Below are positions 38,643-46,542 of a stretch of 53,700 bases of DNA, one piece after another. The notes beneath the pieces were generated by a model that worked only from the letters and a program-made list of their open reading frames with translations, was not told the origin of the DNA and made no database searches. Position 1 is the first letter of the stretch. The number at the start of each line of letters is the position of its first letter. The translations under genes and the position numbers were made by a program. The stretch comes from a virus, in IMG/VR virus record IMGVR_UViG_3300023178_000062, positions 1 to 53,700 of that record; one strand, written 5' to 3'.

Positions 38643-38843
38643 ATGGAAACATCTAAATTGCGTGAAAATTTTGAGGCGCAACTAAAAAAAATTAATGATA
38701 CAATTCTAGGTATCGAAAGTGATCTAGAACGCGCCAAAGAGTACAAGGCGAAACTTGTAGGTGGCATGGAAACTCTAGATTTGTTGGAAGGTAAGGTTCC
38801 AGAACCTGAAGCTTCAGTGCCAGCGGCAGAAGCAGCAGAGTAA
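38643..38843 (+). CDS. Small coiled-coil protein (66 aa)
   Basis: I chose the ATG at 38643 (METSKLRENFEAQLKKIND), which begins after the upstream stop, over the upstream ATG at 38607 that lies inside the previous gene. The sequence LRENFEAQLKKINDTILGIE continues into a heptad-like helix to about residue 45, followed by LVGGMETLDLLEG and an acidic Pro/Ala/Glu tail. Small proteins of this type sit beside tail genes in cyanomyoviruses. The role is unknown; an oligomerisation or chaperone function is inference from the predicted coiled coil. A hairpin lies immediately downstream. Confidence 0.8.
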   Translation: METSKLRENFEAQLKKINDTILGIESDLERAKEYKAKLVGGMETLDLLEGKVPEPEASVPAAEAAE

Positions 38844-38848
38844 TATCC

Positions 38849-38875
38849 ACCCTTCCTAAATAGTTTGGGAAGGGT
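38849..38875 (+). terminator. Hairpin (possible terminator) overlapping a late-promoter-like motif
   Basis: ACCCTTCC (38849-38856) pairs perfectly with GGAAGGGT (38868-38875). The stem can extend inward through a T-G wobble and three A-T pairs to a TAG triloop. The following bases (ATATTTTC) give only a weak U tract. The loop side carries CTAAATA (38856-38862), one base from the late consensus. It could end transcription from upstream, protect the 3' end, or act together with the promoter-like element. Confidence 0.55.
38855..38862 (+). promoter_or_regulatory. Late-promoter-like motif CCTAAATA within the hairpin
   Basis: It differs from NATAAATA at one position and lies 23 bases before the ATG of the 123-aa gene. 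The leader would be about 17 nt. Strength is uncertain because of the mismatch and the overlapping inverted repeat. Confidence 0.45.
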
Positions 38876-38884
38876 ATATTTTCT

Positions 38885-39256
38885 ATGGCAACTGCAGTAC
38901 CAATTAATCTGACCGTAGAACAGGGAACAGATTTTAGTGTAGAGTTTAATCTCCGTGATGAGAACGGGGATTACATTGATTTGTCTTCCTATACCATTGA
39001 GGCATACTTCGCTAGAAGTTTTACCTCAAGCAAACCAAAGTATAGTTTTGATGTCTCTGGGTCTGGTGCAAATCCAACTCAGGGACTGATTGCTTTGTCT
39101 TTATCTAGAAACATCACAGTTGTAGGAACAAACCAACCATCAACAGCAAGTTTGAAGGCTGGTCGTTATGTCTACAATGTGTTCATCACATCAGGTGGGG
39201 GTTCAAAAGATAAAGTATTTGAAGGAGTTCTAACTGTTAATCCAGGAGTTCTATGA
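38885..39256 (+). CDS. Tail/fibre-associated beta-sandwich-type protein (123 aa)
   Basis: The sequence follows a pattern I recognise from short cyanophage and other phage structural proteins: MATAVPINLTVEQGTDFSVE, then DENGDYIDLSSYTIEAYFAR, then LKAGRYVYNVFIT and FEGVLTVNPGV. This alternation of short beta strands suggests an immunoglobulin-like or baseplate-upper-protein-like fold. There is no signal peptide. Its last four bases overlap the next ATG (ATGA at 39253), so the two are probably co-translated. A tail-fibre attachment role is inferred from the neighbourhood. Confidence 0.78.
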   Translation: MATAVPINLTVEQGTDFSVEFNLRDENGDYIDLSSYTIEAYFARSFTSSKPKYSFDVSGSGANPTQGLIALSLSRNITVVGTNQPSTASLKAGRYVYNVFITSGGGSKDKVFEGVLTVNPGVL

Positions 39257-39528
39257 GTAAGTATCAAGTCACACTCAGTAGTACTAGCAAGTATAATGTA
39301 ACATTCCCTAGAACAGAAAGGAAAAAAATTGTTGAAGTTGATGATGCCCCTAGCATACTAGAAGCAAATCTAGCAAATCTAGATGATGTGGATGCAACAA
39401 ATAGAGCAGATAATTATGTTCTAATTTGGAATGCTACTACACAAAAGCACGAATATGTACCAACATTTGAAGTGGTAGATCGTGCTGATGGGGTAGATGA
39501 TGATGCTATAGACTACGGAACTTACTAA
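39253..39528 (+). CDS. Small fibre-region protein ending in -GTY (91 aa)
   Basis: It starts by ATGA overlap with the 123-aa gene. The middle (LANLDDVDATNRADNYVLIW, then NATTQKHEYVP) resembles the NLxDV ... VLxWN ... W/YVP motif widespread in phage tail fibres, where it precedes shaft repeats. The C-terminus is acidic (DGVDDDAIDYGTY). Two following genes end in the same -GTY tripeptide. It is probably a short fibre adaptor; no T4 counterpart was recognised. The stop codon lies inside a late-promoter-like sequence. Confidence 0.75.
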   Translation: MSKYQVTLSSTSKYNVTFPRTERKKIVEVDDAPSILEANLANLDDVDATNRADNYVLIWNATTQKHEYVPTFEVVDRADGVDDDAIDYGTY

Positions 39529-39531
39529 ATA
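39524..39531 (+). promoter_or_regulatory. Late-promoter-like motif ACTAAATA overlapping a stop codon
   Basis: One mismatch to NATAAATA. It overlaps the TAA stop of the 91-aa gene and lies 33 bases before the next ATG, a spacing similar to the perfect late promoters upstream of gp8 and the DUF4815-type gene. Confidence 0.5.
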
Positions 39532-39563
39532 GTACTAGAAGTATTGTCTATAGGGTCAAGTAG

Positions 39564-41195
39564 ATGGCAGCACCACGTTTACAAATTCGTAGGGGTACAG
39601 CAGCCCCATCTGGAGCAATTGGTTTGGCTGGAGAACCATTTGTAGATACAACTAATTCCAATATGTATTTCTCCACCTCCGGTACGGTGGGTTCTCAAGG
39701 AAGTGCCTTCGTTCATGTTGGCGGTGCTACTTATACTGCAAGAACGGATGAATTTTTAACTGCTTCAGTAGCATCCACTTCTGTTGGTAGTGTTACAATC
39801 AAAGACGCTCAGGCGAGCCAAAATTCAGTTACTATTGATGTTCCAGCAACAGTAACTACATCATATAACTTTACTTTACCAGCTGATGATGGAACAAGTG
39901 GATTTGTTCTACAGACAGATGGTTCTGGAAATACTTCTTGGGTATCACAGACTGCTGGATATACTGGTTGGAATATTAGTGATGGATCAACAACTGAAGC
40001 AATTACATCTGGAAATACCCTAACAGTAACAGGAAGCACTGGTATTGATGCAACTGTAACTGCTACTGATACTCTTACAATTGCTATCGATTCCTCAGTA
40101 GCAACATCTTCTTCAAACTTAAGTTTCTTTGCTGCCACAACATCGGCACAACTTGCTGGCGTAATTAGTGATGAAACTGGTAGCGGTGCTCTCGTATTTG
40201 CAACAACACCAACATTAGATTCACCTTCTGTTGATGATGTTATCTTTAATGGTTCCACATCTGGTACTACTACTGTATTAGCAACAGCAGTTGCAGGTAC
40301 AACAACACTAACTCTACCAGCAGCAACTGATACTCTGGTTGGTAAAGCAACCACAGATACCTTCACTAACAAGACATTTGATGCGAACGCAACTGGCAAC
40401 AACCTCTCTAATGTAGAGGTTGATAACTTTGCTGCAGGTGCAATTACTGACTCCACTGATACTATTGCATCAAATGATAGTGATACTCAACTTCCAACAT
40501 CTGCTGCTGTTATTGATTATGTTGGATCACAAATTGGTGCAATTGACTTAACTATCACCACAGCAGAAGGTACAAATGGTACTGGTGGTGGAGGAGGTTC
40601 CGTATCAACGTCACAAACAATGACGTTTGCTGGAACTACAAATGAGATTGATGTAACAGTTGCCGGTCAAAGCATTACTTATGGTCTTCCCGATAACGTA
40701 ACTGTTACTGGTGATCTTGCCGTTAATGGCGCTGATATAACAACTACCGCTACGGGAACTGCCACTGTATTCAACACAAATGCTACAACTCTAAACATTG
40801 GTGGTGCAGCTACTGCAGTAAGTATTGGTAACTCTGCCGGTACAGTAACAATTCCAGGTAACCTGACAGTTTCTGGTACTACAACAACAGTAAATTCAAC
40901 TACCGTTACAATTGCGGATCTCAACATCACTCTTGCTAGTGGTGCTGCTGATGCTGCTGAGGCAGATGGTGCAGGTCTAACAATCGATGGTGCTAATGCC
41001 ACTTGGACATTTGAAGACAACTTTGTTGAAGGTGGCACTGAAGATGCCTGGGTAACTTCTGAGCACTTAGCAATTGCTGCTGATAAGAACTTCTATATGG
41101 ATGGTGGTGCAATTATTGTTCTTGATGATACAACAGCAACAACTACTGGTTACGTTTCAATGCTCAACACAATTATTGACGCTGGAACATATTGA
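39564..41195 (+). CDS. Tail-fibre-like protein with Mtd-type N-terminus (543 aa)
   Basis: The N-terminus (LQIRRGTAAPSGAIGLAGEP, then FVDT) matches the short attachment domain found at the start of many phage fibres and first defined in the Bordetella phage tropism determinant (Mtd_N-like). It is followed by Thr/Ser/Gly-rich shaft-like sequence. Recognisable fibre phrases include FVLQTDGSGNTSW (about 114-126), LPTSAAVIDYVGSQIG (about 311-326) and NLTVSGTTTTVNSTTVTIAD (about 434-453). No S74 peptidase chaperone domain or C-type lectin domain was seen at the C-terminus, which ends DAGTY. Likely function: adsorption fibre or its shaft. It shares a segment with the fibre-like gene at 45220. Confidence 0.85.
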   Translation: MAAPRLQIRRGTAAPSGAIGLAGEPFVDTTNSNMYFSTSGTVGSQGSAFVHVGGATYTARTDEFLTASVASTSVGSVTIKDAQASQNSVTIDVPATVTTSYNFTLPADDGTSGFVLQTDGSGNTSWVSQTAGYTGWNISDGSTTEAITSGNTLTVTGSTGIDATVTATDTLTIAIDSSVATSSSNLSFFAATTSAQLAGVISDETGSGALVFATTPTLDSPSVDDVIFNGSTSGTTTVLATAVAGTTTLTLPAATDTLVGKATTDTFTNKTFDANATGNNLSNVEVDNFAAGAITDSTDTIASNDSDTQLPTSAAVIDYVGSQIGAIDLTITTAEGTNGTGGGGGSVSTSQTMTFAGTTNEIDVTVAGQSITYGLPDNVTVTGDLAVNGADITTTATGTATVFNTNATTLNIGGAATAVSIGNSAGTVTIPGNLTVSGTTTTVNSTTVTIADLNITLASGAADAAEADGAGLTIDGANATWTFEDNFVEGGTEDAWVTSEHLAIAADKNFYMDGGAIIVLDDTTATTTGYVSMLNTIIDAGTY

Positions 41196-41201
41196 TAAAT
41201 A
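41194..41201 (+). promoter_or_regulatory. Late promoter GATAAATA overlapping the fibre gene stop
   Basis: A perfect NATAAATA that begins inside the TGA stop (41193-41195) and lies 22 bases before the next ATG, giving a leader of about 16 nt. Confidence 0.7.
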
Positions 41202-41222
41202 CATTTAGTTATGATTATGTGA

Positions 41223-41435
41223 ATGGAAATTCAACTTGACGCACAGACCTTGATCTCTGTTTATCAGAGCAAGGTCTCTTCTTTAACTAATGATAACATT
41301 ATGCTTGAAGCAAAAAATCTTATTTTGACTAAAAAATTAGACGAAGCTTTAAATAAAGTTTCTGAATTGGAGTCTACTAAAACAACATCCCGTAAAAAAG
41401 CAGTAGATACTGCCAAGGATGCTGGGACATACTAA
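41223..41435 (+). CDS. Small coiled-coil protein ending in DAGTY (70 aa)
   Basis: Residues about 5-52 (LDAQTLISVYQSKVSSLTND, then IMLEAKNLILTKKLDEALNK) show regular hydrophobic spacing and almost no Gly/Pro, indicating a coiled coil. A Lys/Thr-rich linker leads to the C-terminus KDAGTY, identical in its last five residues to the preceding 543-aa fibre protein. It could be a fibre-assembly chaperone or a short trimerising connector; both are inference. The late promoter directly upstream gives it its own expression signal. Confidence 0.8.
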   Translation: MEIQLDAQTLISVYQSKVSSLTNDNIMLEAKNLILTKKLDEALNKVSELESTKTTSRKKAVDTAKDAGTY

Positions 41436-41453
41436 CCTACATAGGACACACCA

Positions 41454-41966
41454 ATGGCAGCACCAGTAGTACGCTTAAGGCGTTCAGCTACAGAAGGGGC
41501 AGTACCTACAACTGCTCAACTCGATTTAGGCGAGGTAGCAATTAATACTTTCGATGGGAAGATTTTTCTCAAGAAAGACCAGAGTGGAACAGAAAGTATT
41601 GTAGAAGTATTAAGTGATAGCATTACAGAGTTTAGAATTCTGGATGATATCTCTAGTGGATTCAATGGAACCACAACTAACTTCACTCTGTCTTACAATT
41701 CAGGAACCAACTTTGTTAATACAGAGATTACGACAGCAGCAAGATTGCTAATCTCTGTGGGTGGCACGATTCAGGAACCATCAGCAACTAGAGGTTTCCA
41801 ACTTTCAGGTGGTACAGATGCCACCACAGACCCCATCGTAATTTCATTTGTCACTGCTCCACAAGCAGGACAAACATTCTGGGGAATTGCTTTTGGTGCT
41901 TCTTCTGCTCCTACAACAGGTGGTATCAGTGAAGAACTAGCAATCGCTTACGCAATCGCACTTTGA
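41454..41966 (+). CDS. Fibre-region protein with Mtd-like N-terminus (170 aa)
   Basis: The N-terminus (VRLRRSATEGAVPTTAQLDL, then GEVAINTFDGKIFLKKD) is a second Mtd_N-like attachment domain. It is followed by FNGTTTNFTLSY and a LLISVGGTIQEPS ... FVTAPQAG segment (about residues 98-140), the INGxxQxP module also found in the gp7-like giant protein. The gene is too short to hold a receptor-binding head, so it is better read as an adaptor or collar-like piece. An AGGA ribosome site lies upstream. It is followed 11 bases later by the 1081-aa gene. Confidence 0.8.
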   Translation: MAAPVVRLRRSATEGAVPTTAQLDLGEVAINTFDGKIFLKKDQSGTESIVEVLSDSITEFRILDDISSGFNGTTTNFTLSYNSGTNFVNTEITTAARLLISVGGTIQEPSATRGFQLSGGTDATTDPIVISFVTAPQAGQTFWGIAFGASSAPTTGGISEELAIAYAIAL

Positions 41967-41977
41967 GGTATTAGATA

Positions 41978-44900
41978 ATGGCACAGGTAAAAGAAGAACT
42001 ATACAGATTTGTTCCAGTAGATAACTCACTGGCAGCACCCAACACGGGTAAAGGTAGTATTACAATTCCAGGTCACAGAGAGACTAGGAATGTAGTAATG
42101 ATTGTAAATGCCAGTCGTGGCGTTATTATTGCTAGTCAATTTGATCCAGCAAAAGGATGGACTAGGGAACACGGGCACGTCTATCCAGGAGACCCGGATT
42201 ATCCAGATCCTTTCTTCCCCAATGCTCTAGATGGTACTTGTAAGTATATTCTAGACTACGATACATCTGGTATGTCAAGAGACGACCAGTTATCTATTTT
42301 AATTGATGACTACACTCAAGGTGAGAAGTTCCGTCCTTGGGATTTTGGTACTGACGCAATTGAGCGTATGCGTGTATCAAACCCAGTGTCATTGATTGAT
42401 GCTGACTTTGAGTATGGTATTCAAAATACAAAATGGCAGAATCATGGATCTAATCGTAGATATCCTTCATACTATGAAGTTGCTGGACCTCCAATTACAG
42501 CATCCGCTATCACTTCTGGAGGACAAACACCATATTCAACAATCACAGTAACAGCAGCAAATAATTTTAGTGCTGGTGATGTAGTTTCAGTTACGGGAAC
42601 TACAGATACTAATGCTGATGGTTTGTTTCTAATTGAAACTGCTAGTGGTACAGCATTTACATACAAAGCAAAAGGTAGTATTACATCAGGAAGTATTTTT
42701 ACTTCTTATGCTGTGATTAAAAAGGGTGGAGTTTATACAGATTCTGCTCTTCCAGTATCAACTTTCGAATTGGGTGATGATACAGCTGGTGTCGATAGTC
42801 AGTATGTTAGGGTTACATTTTCAGAAGCACATGGATTAGTACCCGGTTCGCCAATTACTGTATTAGATTCGAATGGAACTACGGCTTGGACTGGTAACTT
42901 TTTTACCACTAGAATTAATTCACCAACACAAATTGAATATAATGCAAATGCTGCGGTAACTGGTACTCCAGGAACTATTACAATCTATGCTCGTAATGAT
43001 AGTTTCTTCATTCATAGACCTTTTGATGGTGGTGTGTTAATGGGTCCGTTGCTTCCCGTTCATGGACTAGAAGCAAAAAGGCAATCGAGACAATATTTTA
43101 GATACCAGTCTGGTAAGGGATTCTTATTTTCAACTGGTGCTTTAATGAATCCAAGTTTTGATGTAGAAAATGTAGAATACAATGAAACATATGCCAATGA
43201 AATTTTTATTGAAACTGAAGTAGATCATGCTTTACAGACGGGAGCAACAATCTTTTTAGAGGGAGTTTCTGATGATAACTACTATGGTTCTTATACAGTA
43301 AAATCAATTAAGAGTTCTAGGGGATTTACTGTAGATCCAAGTTCACCAGCACCGGCAACAACGTCTGGTGGTGCTACATTGAGTTCACAACCAAAAATTT
43401 CGGTTACTAATTGGACTGGTGCTGTTATTCGTACTGGTATGTTTGACGACCAAAATGGATTGTATTGGGAGTATGATGGACAACAACTTTATGCCGTGAA
43501 GCGTTCATCCACTTTCCAGACTGCTGGCACTGTATCTTTATCGGCTGGTTCTAAATCTGTAACAGGTAGTGGAACAAGATTTTTAGAACAATTCCAAGTA
43601 AATGATCTTGTGGTTATTCGTGGTATTTCTTATCGTGTTACTGGTATTACCTCCAACACTGCCTTAACAGTTAGTCCTGCTAATAGAGGAGCTGCTGTAA
43701 GTGGAGTAAAGATGATTAAAACTGTGGATGAAAGAGTTCCCCAAAAGAGCTTTAACTACGATACCATTAATGGTCATGGACCTTCTGGATATAACGTTCG
43801 TTTACAACGAATGCAGATGTGGGGCATTCAATTCTCCTGGTATGGTGCTGGATTTGCTGACTTTATGATTCGTGGTCCTTTAGGAAACTTTGTGAGAGCG
43901 CATAGATTTGCCAATCACAATGTTAACACAGAGGCATATTTAAGATCCGCTAACCTACCAGCTCGTTACGAAGTTGATAATTGTGCGGCATATGCTAAAG
44001 TTGTATCTGCTACTGGAACCGGAACTACAGACATCATTCTAAATAAGTACGGAAGATTTCCTGAACCTGTGCCGGGATTTCCAGCGTATGTATTATTACA
44101 GGGAGTTGAAGATGGAACTTCAACTATGAATATTGAGATTATTAGTTATACTGGAAAAAGTTCAACTAGTATTAGAGTACAGGGAACCGGATATGTAGTT
44201 GGTGAATTTGTGAATGCTGCTACTGTAAGTCAAACTGCTAGTGGAACTGGATTCCAGATTGAAGTTACTGCCGTAACTGATGTTGGTGGCATTGCTAGGT
44301 GGAGGCAAATAGTTGGTGGTACTGGATATACCGCTAATGATACTATTCTAATGGAAGCAGCAGCTGCTGGTGGAACTCAAGCACAGATTGGTGGTAATGT
44401 GACGGCATATTCACTTACCGTTGATGGTAGTGGAACCGTAACATCAGGACCTGGAAATCCATGCTTAACTGGTATAACAAGAGCACAAGATATTACTCAA
44501 TTCCTATCCGGTGCTTCACGAACATTTAGAGCACAAACTACAGCAGTTGATTTTGCTGCTGGTTCTACTGCTATGTTATTGAATACTACGTTCGCCCCAA
44601 CTATTTCACACTGGGGTTCTTCGGTAATTATGGATGGTGGATTTGAAAAAGATGATGGATTCTTGTTTAACTACGAAGCTACTTCCACATCGGTAGCTAT
44701 CAACTCTGGTGAAACTGTATTGGCATTCCGTGCTGCTCCATCAGTTTCTGATACATTAGTTGGTGATTATGGCGAAAGAGAAGTTATTAATAGAGAACAA
44801 ATTAGATTGAAAAAAATTAGTGTCACTAATATTGATGGTGTTGCTTATCAGTTCTTTGCTATTGCTAACCCATCAAACTTGGGTGCTGTTTCTTGGCAGG

Positions 44901-45223
44901 ATGCTAACGTTCAGAATATTGGTACAGTTAATCTATTCCAACCAACATTTGCTCAAGTGGCAAATAGTGGGGGATTGGTAGGAACTACAACAGACCCTGA
45001 AGATGGAGAAGTGTTGTTCCAGTTTATTGGGGCAGCAGATATTGGGTCAACAGAAGTTGAACTAGATAATTTAAAACCGATTCAAAACTCTATCATTAGT
45101 GGTCCAGCAAGTTATCCCGATGGTCCCGAAGCAATTGCTTTCTACATTAGAAACGGTGAAACTAGTGGTAACAATGCCGGTGCATTTAGAATTGTTCTAG
45201 AGTGGGAGGAGGCACAAGCATGA
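41978..45223 (+). CDS. Cyanophage virion structural protein (1081 aa)
   Basis: Residues about 90-155 (DYDTSGMSRDDQLSILIDDY ... RPWDFGTDAIERMRVSNP, then SLIDADFEYGIQNTKW) form a block I associate with large structural proteins of cyanomyoviruses and other T4-like phages. Three HGLxxGD-type modules follow (about 188-230, 277-325 and 409-455), then GTGY repeats (near 735-790) and a beta-rich C-terminus. There is no signal peptide or enzymatic motif. The start is preceded by GAGGT. The stop overlaps the next fibre gene by ATGA. Likely a baseplate or fibre component; the exact position in the virion is unknown. Confidence 0.83.
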   Translation: MAQVKEELYRFVPVDNSLAAPNTGKGSITIPGHRETRNVVMIVNASRGVIIASQFDPAKGWTREHGHVYPGDPDYPDPFFPNALDGTCKYILDYDTSGMSRDDQLSILIDDYTQGEKFRPWDFGTDAIERMRVSNPVSLIDADFEYGIQNTKWQNHGSNRRYPSYYEVAGPPITASAITSGGQTPYSTITVTAANNFSAGDVVSVTGTTDTNADGLFLIETASGTAFTYKAKGSITSGSIFTSYAVIKKGGVYTDSALPVSTFELGDDTAGVDSQYVRVTFSEAHGLVPGSPITVLDSNGTTAWTGNFFTTRINSPTQIEYNANAAVTGTPGTITIYARNDSFFIHRPFDGGVLMGPLLPVHGLEAKRQSRQYFRYQSGKGFLFSTGALMNPSFDVENVEYNETYANEIFIETEVDHALQTGATIFLEGVSDDNYYGSYTVKSIKSSRGFTVDPSSPAPATTSGGATLSSQPKISVTNWTGAVIRTGMFDDQNGLYWEYDGQQLYAVKRSSTFQTAGTVSLSAGSKSVTGSGTRFLEQFQVNDLVVIRGISYRVTGITSNTALTVSPANRGAAVSGVKMIKTVDERVPQKSFNYDTINGHGPSGYNVRLQRMQMWGIQFSWYGAGFADFMIRGPLGNFVRAHRFANHNVNTEAYLRSANLPARYEVDNCAAYAKVVSATGTGTTDIILNKYGRFPEPVPGFPAYVLLQGVEDGTSTMNIEIISYTGKSSTSIRVQGTGYVVGEFVNAATVSQTASGTGFQIEVTAVTDVGGIARWRQIVGGTGYTANDTILMEAAAAGGTQAQIGGNVTAYSLTVDGSGTVTSGPGNPCLTGITRAQDITQFLSGASRTFRAQTTAVDFAAGSTAMLLNTTFAPTISHWGSSVIMDGGFEKDDGFLFNYEATSTSVAINSGETVLAFRAAPSVSDTLVGDYGEREVINREQIRLKKISVTNIDGVAYQFFAIANPSNLGAVSWQDANVQNIGTVNLFQPTFAQVANSGGLVGTTTDPEDGEVLFQFIGAADIGSTEVELDNLKPIQNSIISGPASYPDGPEAIAFYIRNGETSGNNAGAFRIVLEWEEAQA

Positions 45224-46536
45224 CATTATCAAAAGGCGAAATCCTATCTAACCCAGTTGTCACTAGTGGGTCAGCAAATACTGGTGCTTCTGTATTCTTA
45301 TCAGAAGGTACAGCAACAGGAGTATCACCGGGAGATACAGTTAGTTTAAAAGCACCCAATACATTAACTGCCAGTTGGGTGATGACACTACCCACTTCAG
45401 GTGGTACATCTGGATATGTTTTACAGACAGATGGTTCTGGAGGAACATCATGGCAACCAGTTACAGCATCACCTGCTGGTAGCACAGGACAACTTCAGTA
45501 TAATAATGGAGGAGTTCTTACTGGTACATCTGGTATTACCACTGATGGTTCTAATCTACTGATTGATAGTCAGGGTGATTTAAGAATGGGAGATGGTACA
45601 AACTATCTTGCTTTCCAAGCACCCGCTTCAATTGGTGCTGATAGAACATATACCCTACCATCTACGATTGGTTCAGCAGGAGACCAATTACTGATTGCTA
45701 GTTCTCCCACACCAACAGCAACTGCTGCTACATTAGTTTGGGGTACGGCAACAGGAACTACACAATCTCCTGGTGGTGATACCGATGGATCAGTTCAATA
45801 CAATAGTGGCACTATATTTACTGGTGAGACAGCATTCAAATACAATGATAGCACCAATACATTAACTGTAGAGAATGTAACTGGAACTGGAACATTTACT
45901 GCTGGTGCTTTGGCTGTTGATAATGTTAGTATTGATGGCAATGGTATTACAGCAACAGATACTAATGGTAATTTAGATCTATCAGCAAATGGAACTGGTA
46001 AAGTACGAGTTTTGGCAGACAGAGGACTTCATTTAGCAGATGCCGACAATAGTGCTGGTGTTACATTAAAAGCAGGGGCAACAACTACAGTTTCATATGA
46101 CCTGACATTCCCTGATTCTGTTGGTTCTGCTAATGATGTAATGAAGATTGATGCTACAGGCAATCTTGATTTTGTATCTAATACCAAGACACTTAACTTT
46201 GTAATTGGTGATGGTAGTGGAACACTTACTACGGGCATTAAAGGACACGTTGTTCTTGATGCCGATTATACATTAACAGCTCATACATTAGTTGGTTCGC
46301 TATCTGGAGCATTAACTGTTACTGTTAGTAGGACATCAGCACCAACATATCCTTTATTATCAGCACCAACATATTCAAACATTATAACATCTACATTAGC
46401 AACAAATGAATACGCAGATAAAACTGGCAGTTTATCTATTTCAATTTCTGCTGGGGATGTGTTAGAATTTAACTTAACTGCTAACGGCGGTTCTCATACA
46501 TACGCAACTATAGCACTCACATTAGTACCCGCTTAA
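45220..46536 (+). CDS. Tail-fibre-like protein (438 aa)
   Basis: I chose the ATG at 45220 rather than the upstream in-frame GTG at 45202. The ATG overlaps the previous stop (ATGA), and a very strong GGGAGGAGG ribosome site (45204-45212) lies seven bases before it. The protein is Gly/Thr/Ser-rich with fibre-shaft phrases (YVLQTDGSGGTSWQP, STGQLQYNNGGVLTGTSGI, LDLSANGTGKVRVLADRGLH). Its N-terminal segment is closely similar to one in the 543-aa fibre gene, so the two are partial paralogues. The C-terminus (ISAGDVLEFNLTANGGSHTY) may form a beta-sandwich tip. Probably an adsorption fibre component. Confidence 0.82.
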   Translation: MTLSKGEILSNPVVTSGSANTGASVFLSEGTATGVSPGDTVSLKAPNTLTASWVMTLPTSGGTSGYVLQTDGSGGTSWQPVTASPAGSTGQLQYNNGGVLTGTSGITTDGSNLLIDSQGDLRMGDGTNYLAFQAPASIGADRTYTLPSTIGSAGDQLLIASSPTPTATAATLVWGTATGTTQSPGGDTDGSVQYNSGTIFTGETAFKYNDSTNTLTVENVTGTGTFTAGALAVDNVSIDGNGITATDTNGNLDLSANGTGKVRVLADRGLHLADADNSAGVTLKAGATTTVSYDLTFPDSVGSANDVMKIDATGNLDFVSNTKTLNFVIGDGSGTLTTGIKGHVVLDADYTLTAHTLVGSLSGALTVTVSRTSAPTYPLLSAPTYSNIITSTLATNEYADKTGSLSISISAGDVLEFNLTANGGSHTYATIALTLVPA

Positions 46537-46542
46537 TAAATT

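Noticed and set aside
38607-38843. Longer start for the small coiled-coil gene at 38607
   Set aside because: It overlaps the end of the giant gene by 29 bases, and the added residues do not fit the usual start of this small protein; ATG 38643 is better placed.
39809-40456. Long minus-strand open frame (215 codons) opposite the 543-aa fibre gene
   Set aside because: It lies wholly within a clear fibre gene, has no ribosome site, and its Val/Ser/Pro-rich composition is the expected antisense of a Thr/Ala/Gly-rich coding sequence.
45202-46536. GTG start for the 438-aa fibre gene
   Set aside because: It would place the GGGAGGAGG ribosome site inside the coding region; ATG 45220 has that site at proper spacing and an ATGA overlap.
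39564-46536. Diversity-generating retroelement targeting the fibre genes
   Set aside because: No reverse transcriptase, template repeat or adenine-biased variable repeat is visible in the window.
39564-46536. S74 peptidase (intramolecular chaperone) at fibre C-termini
   Set aside because: Neither fibre-like protein shows the conserved Ser-Asp dyad region; their C-termini are short and different.
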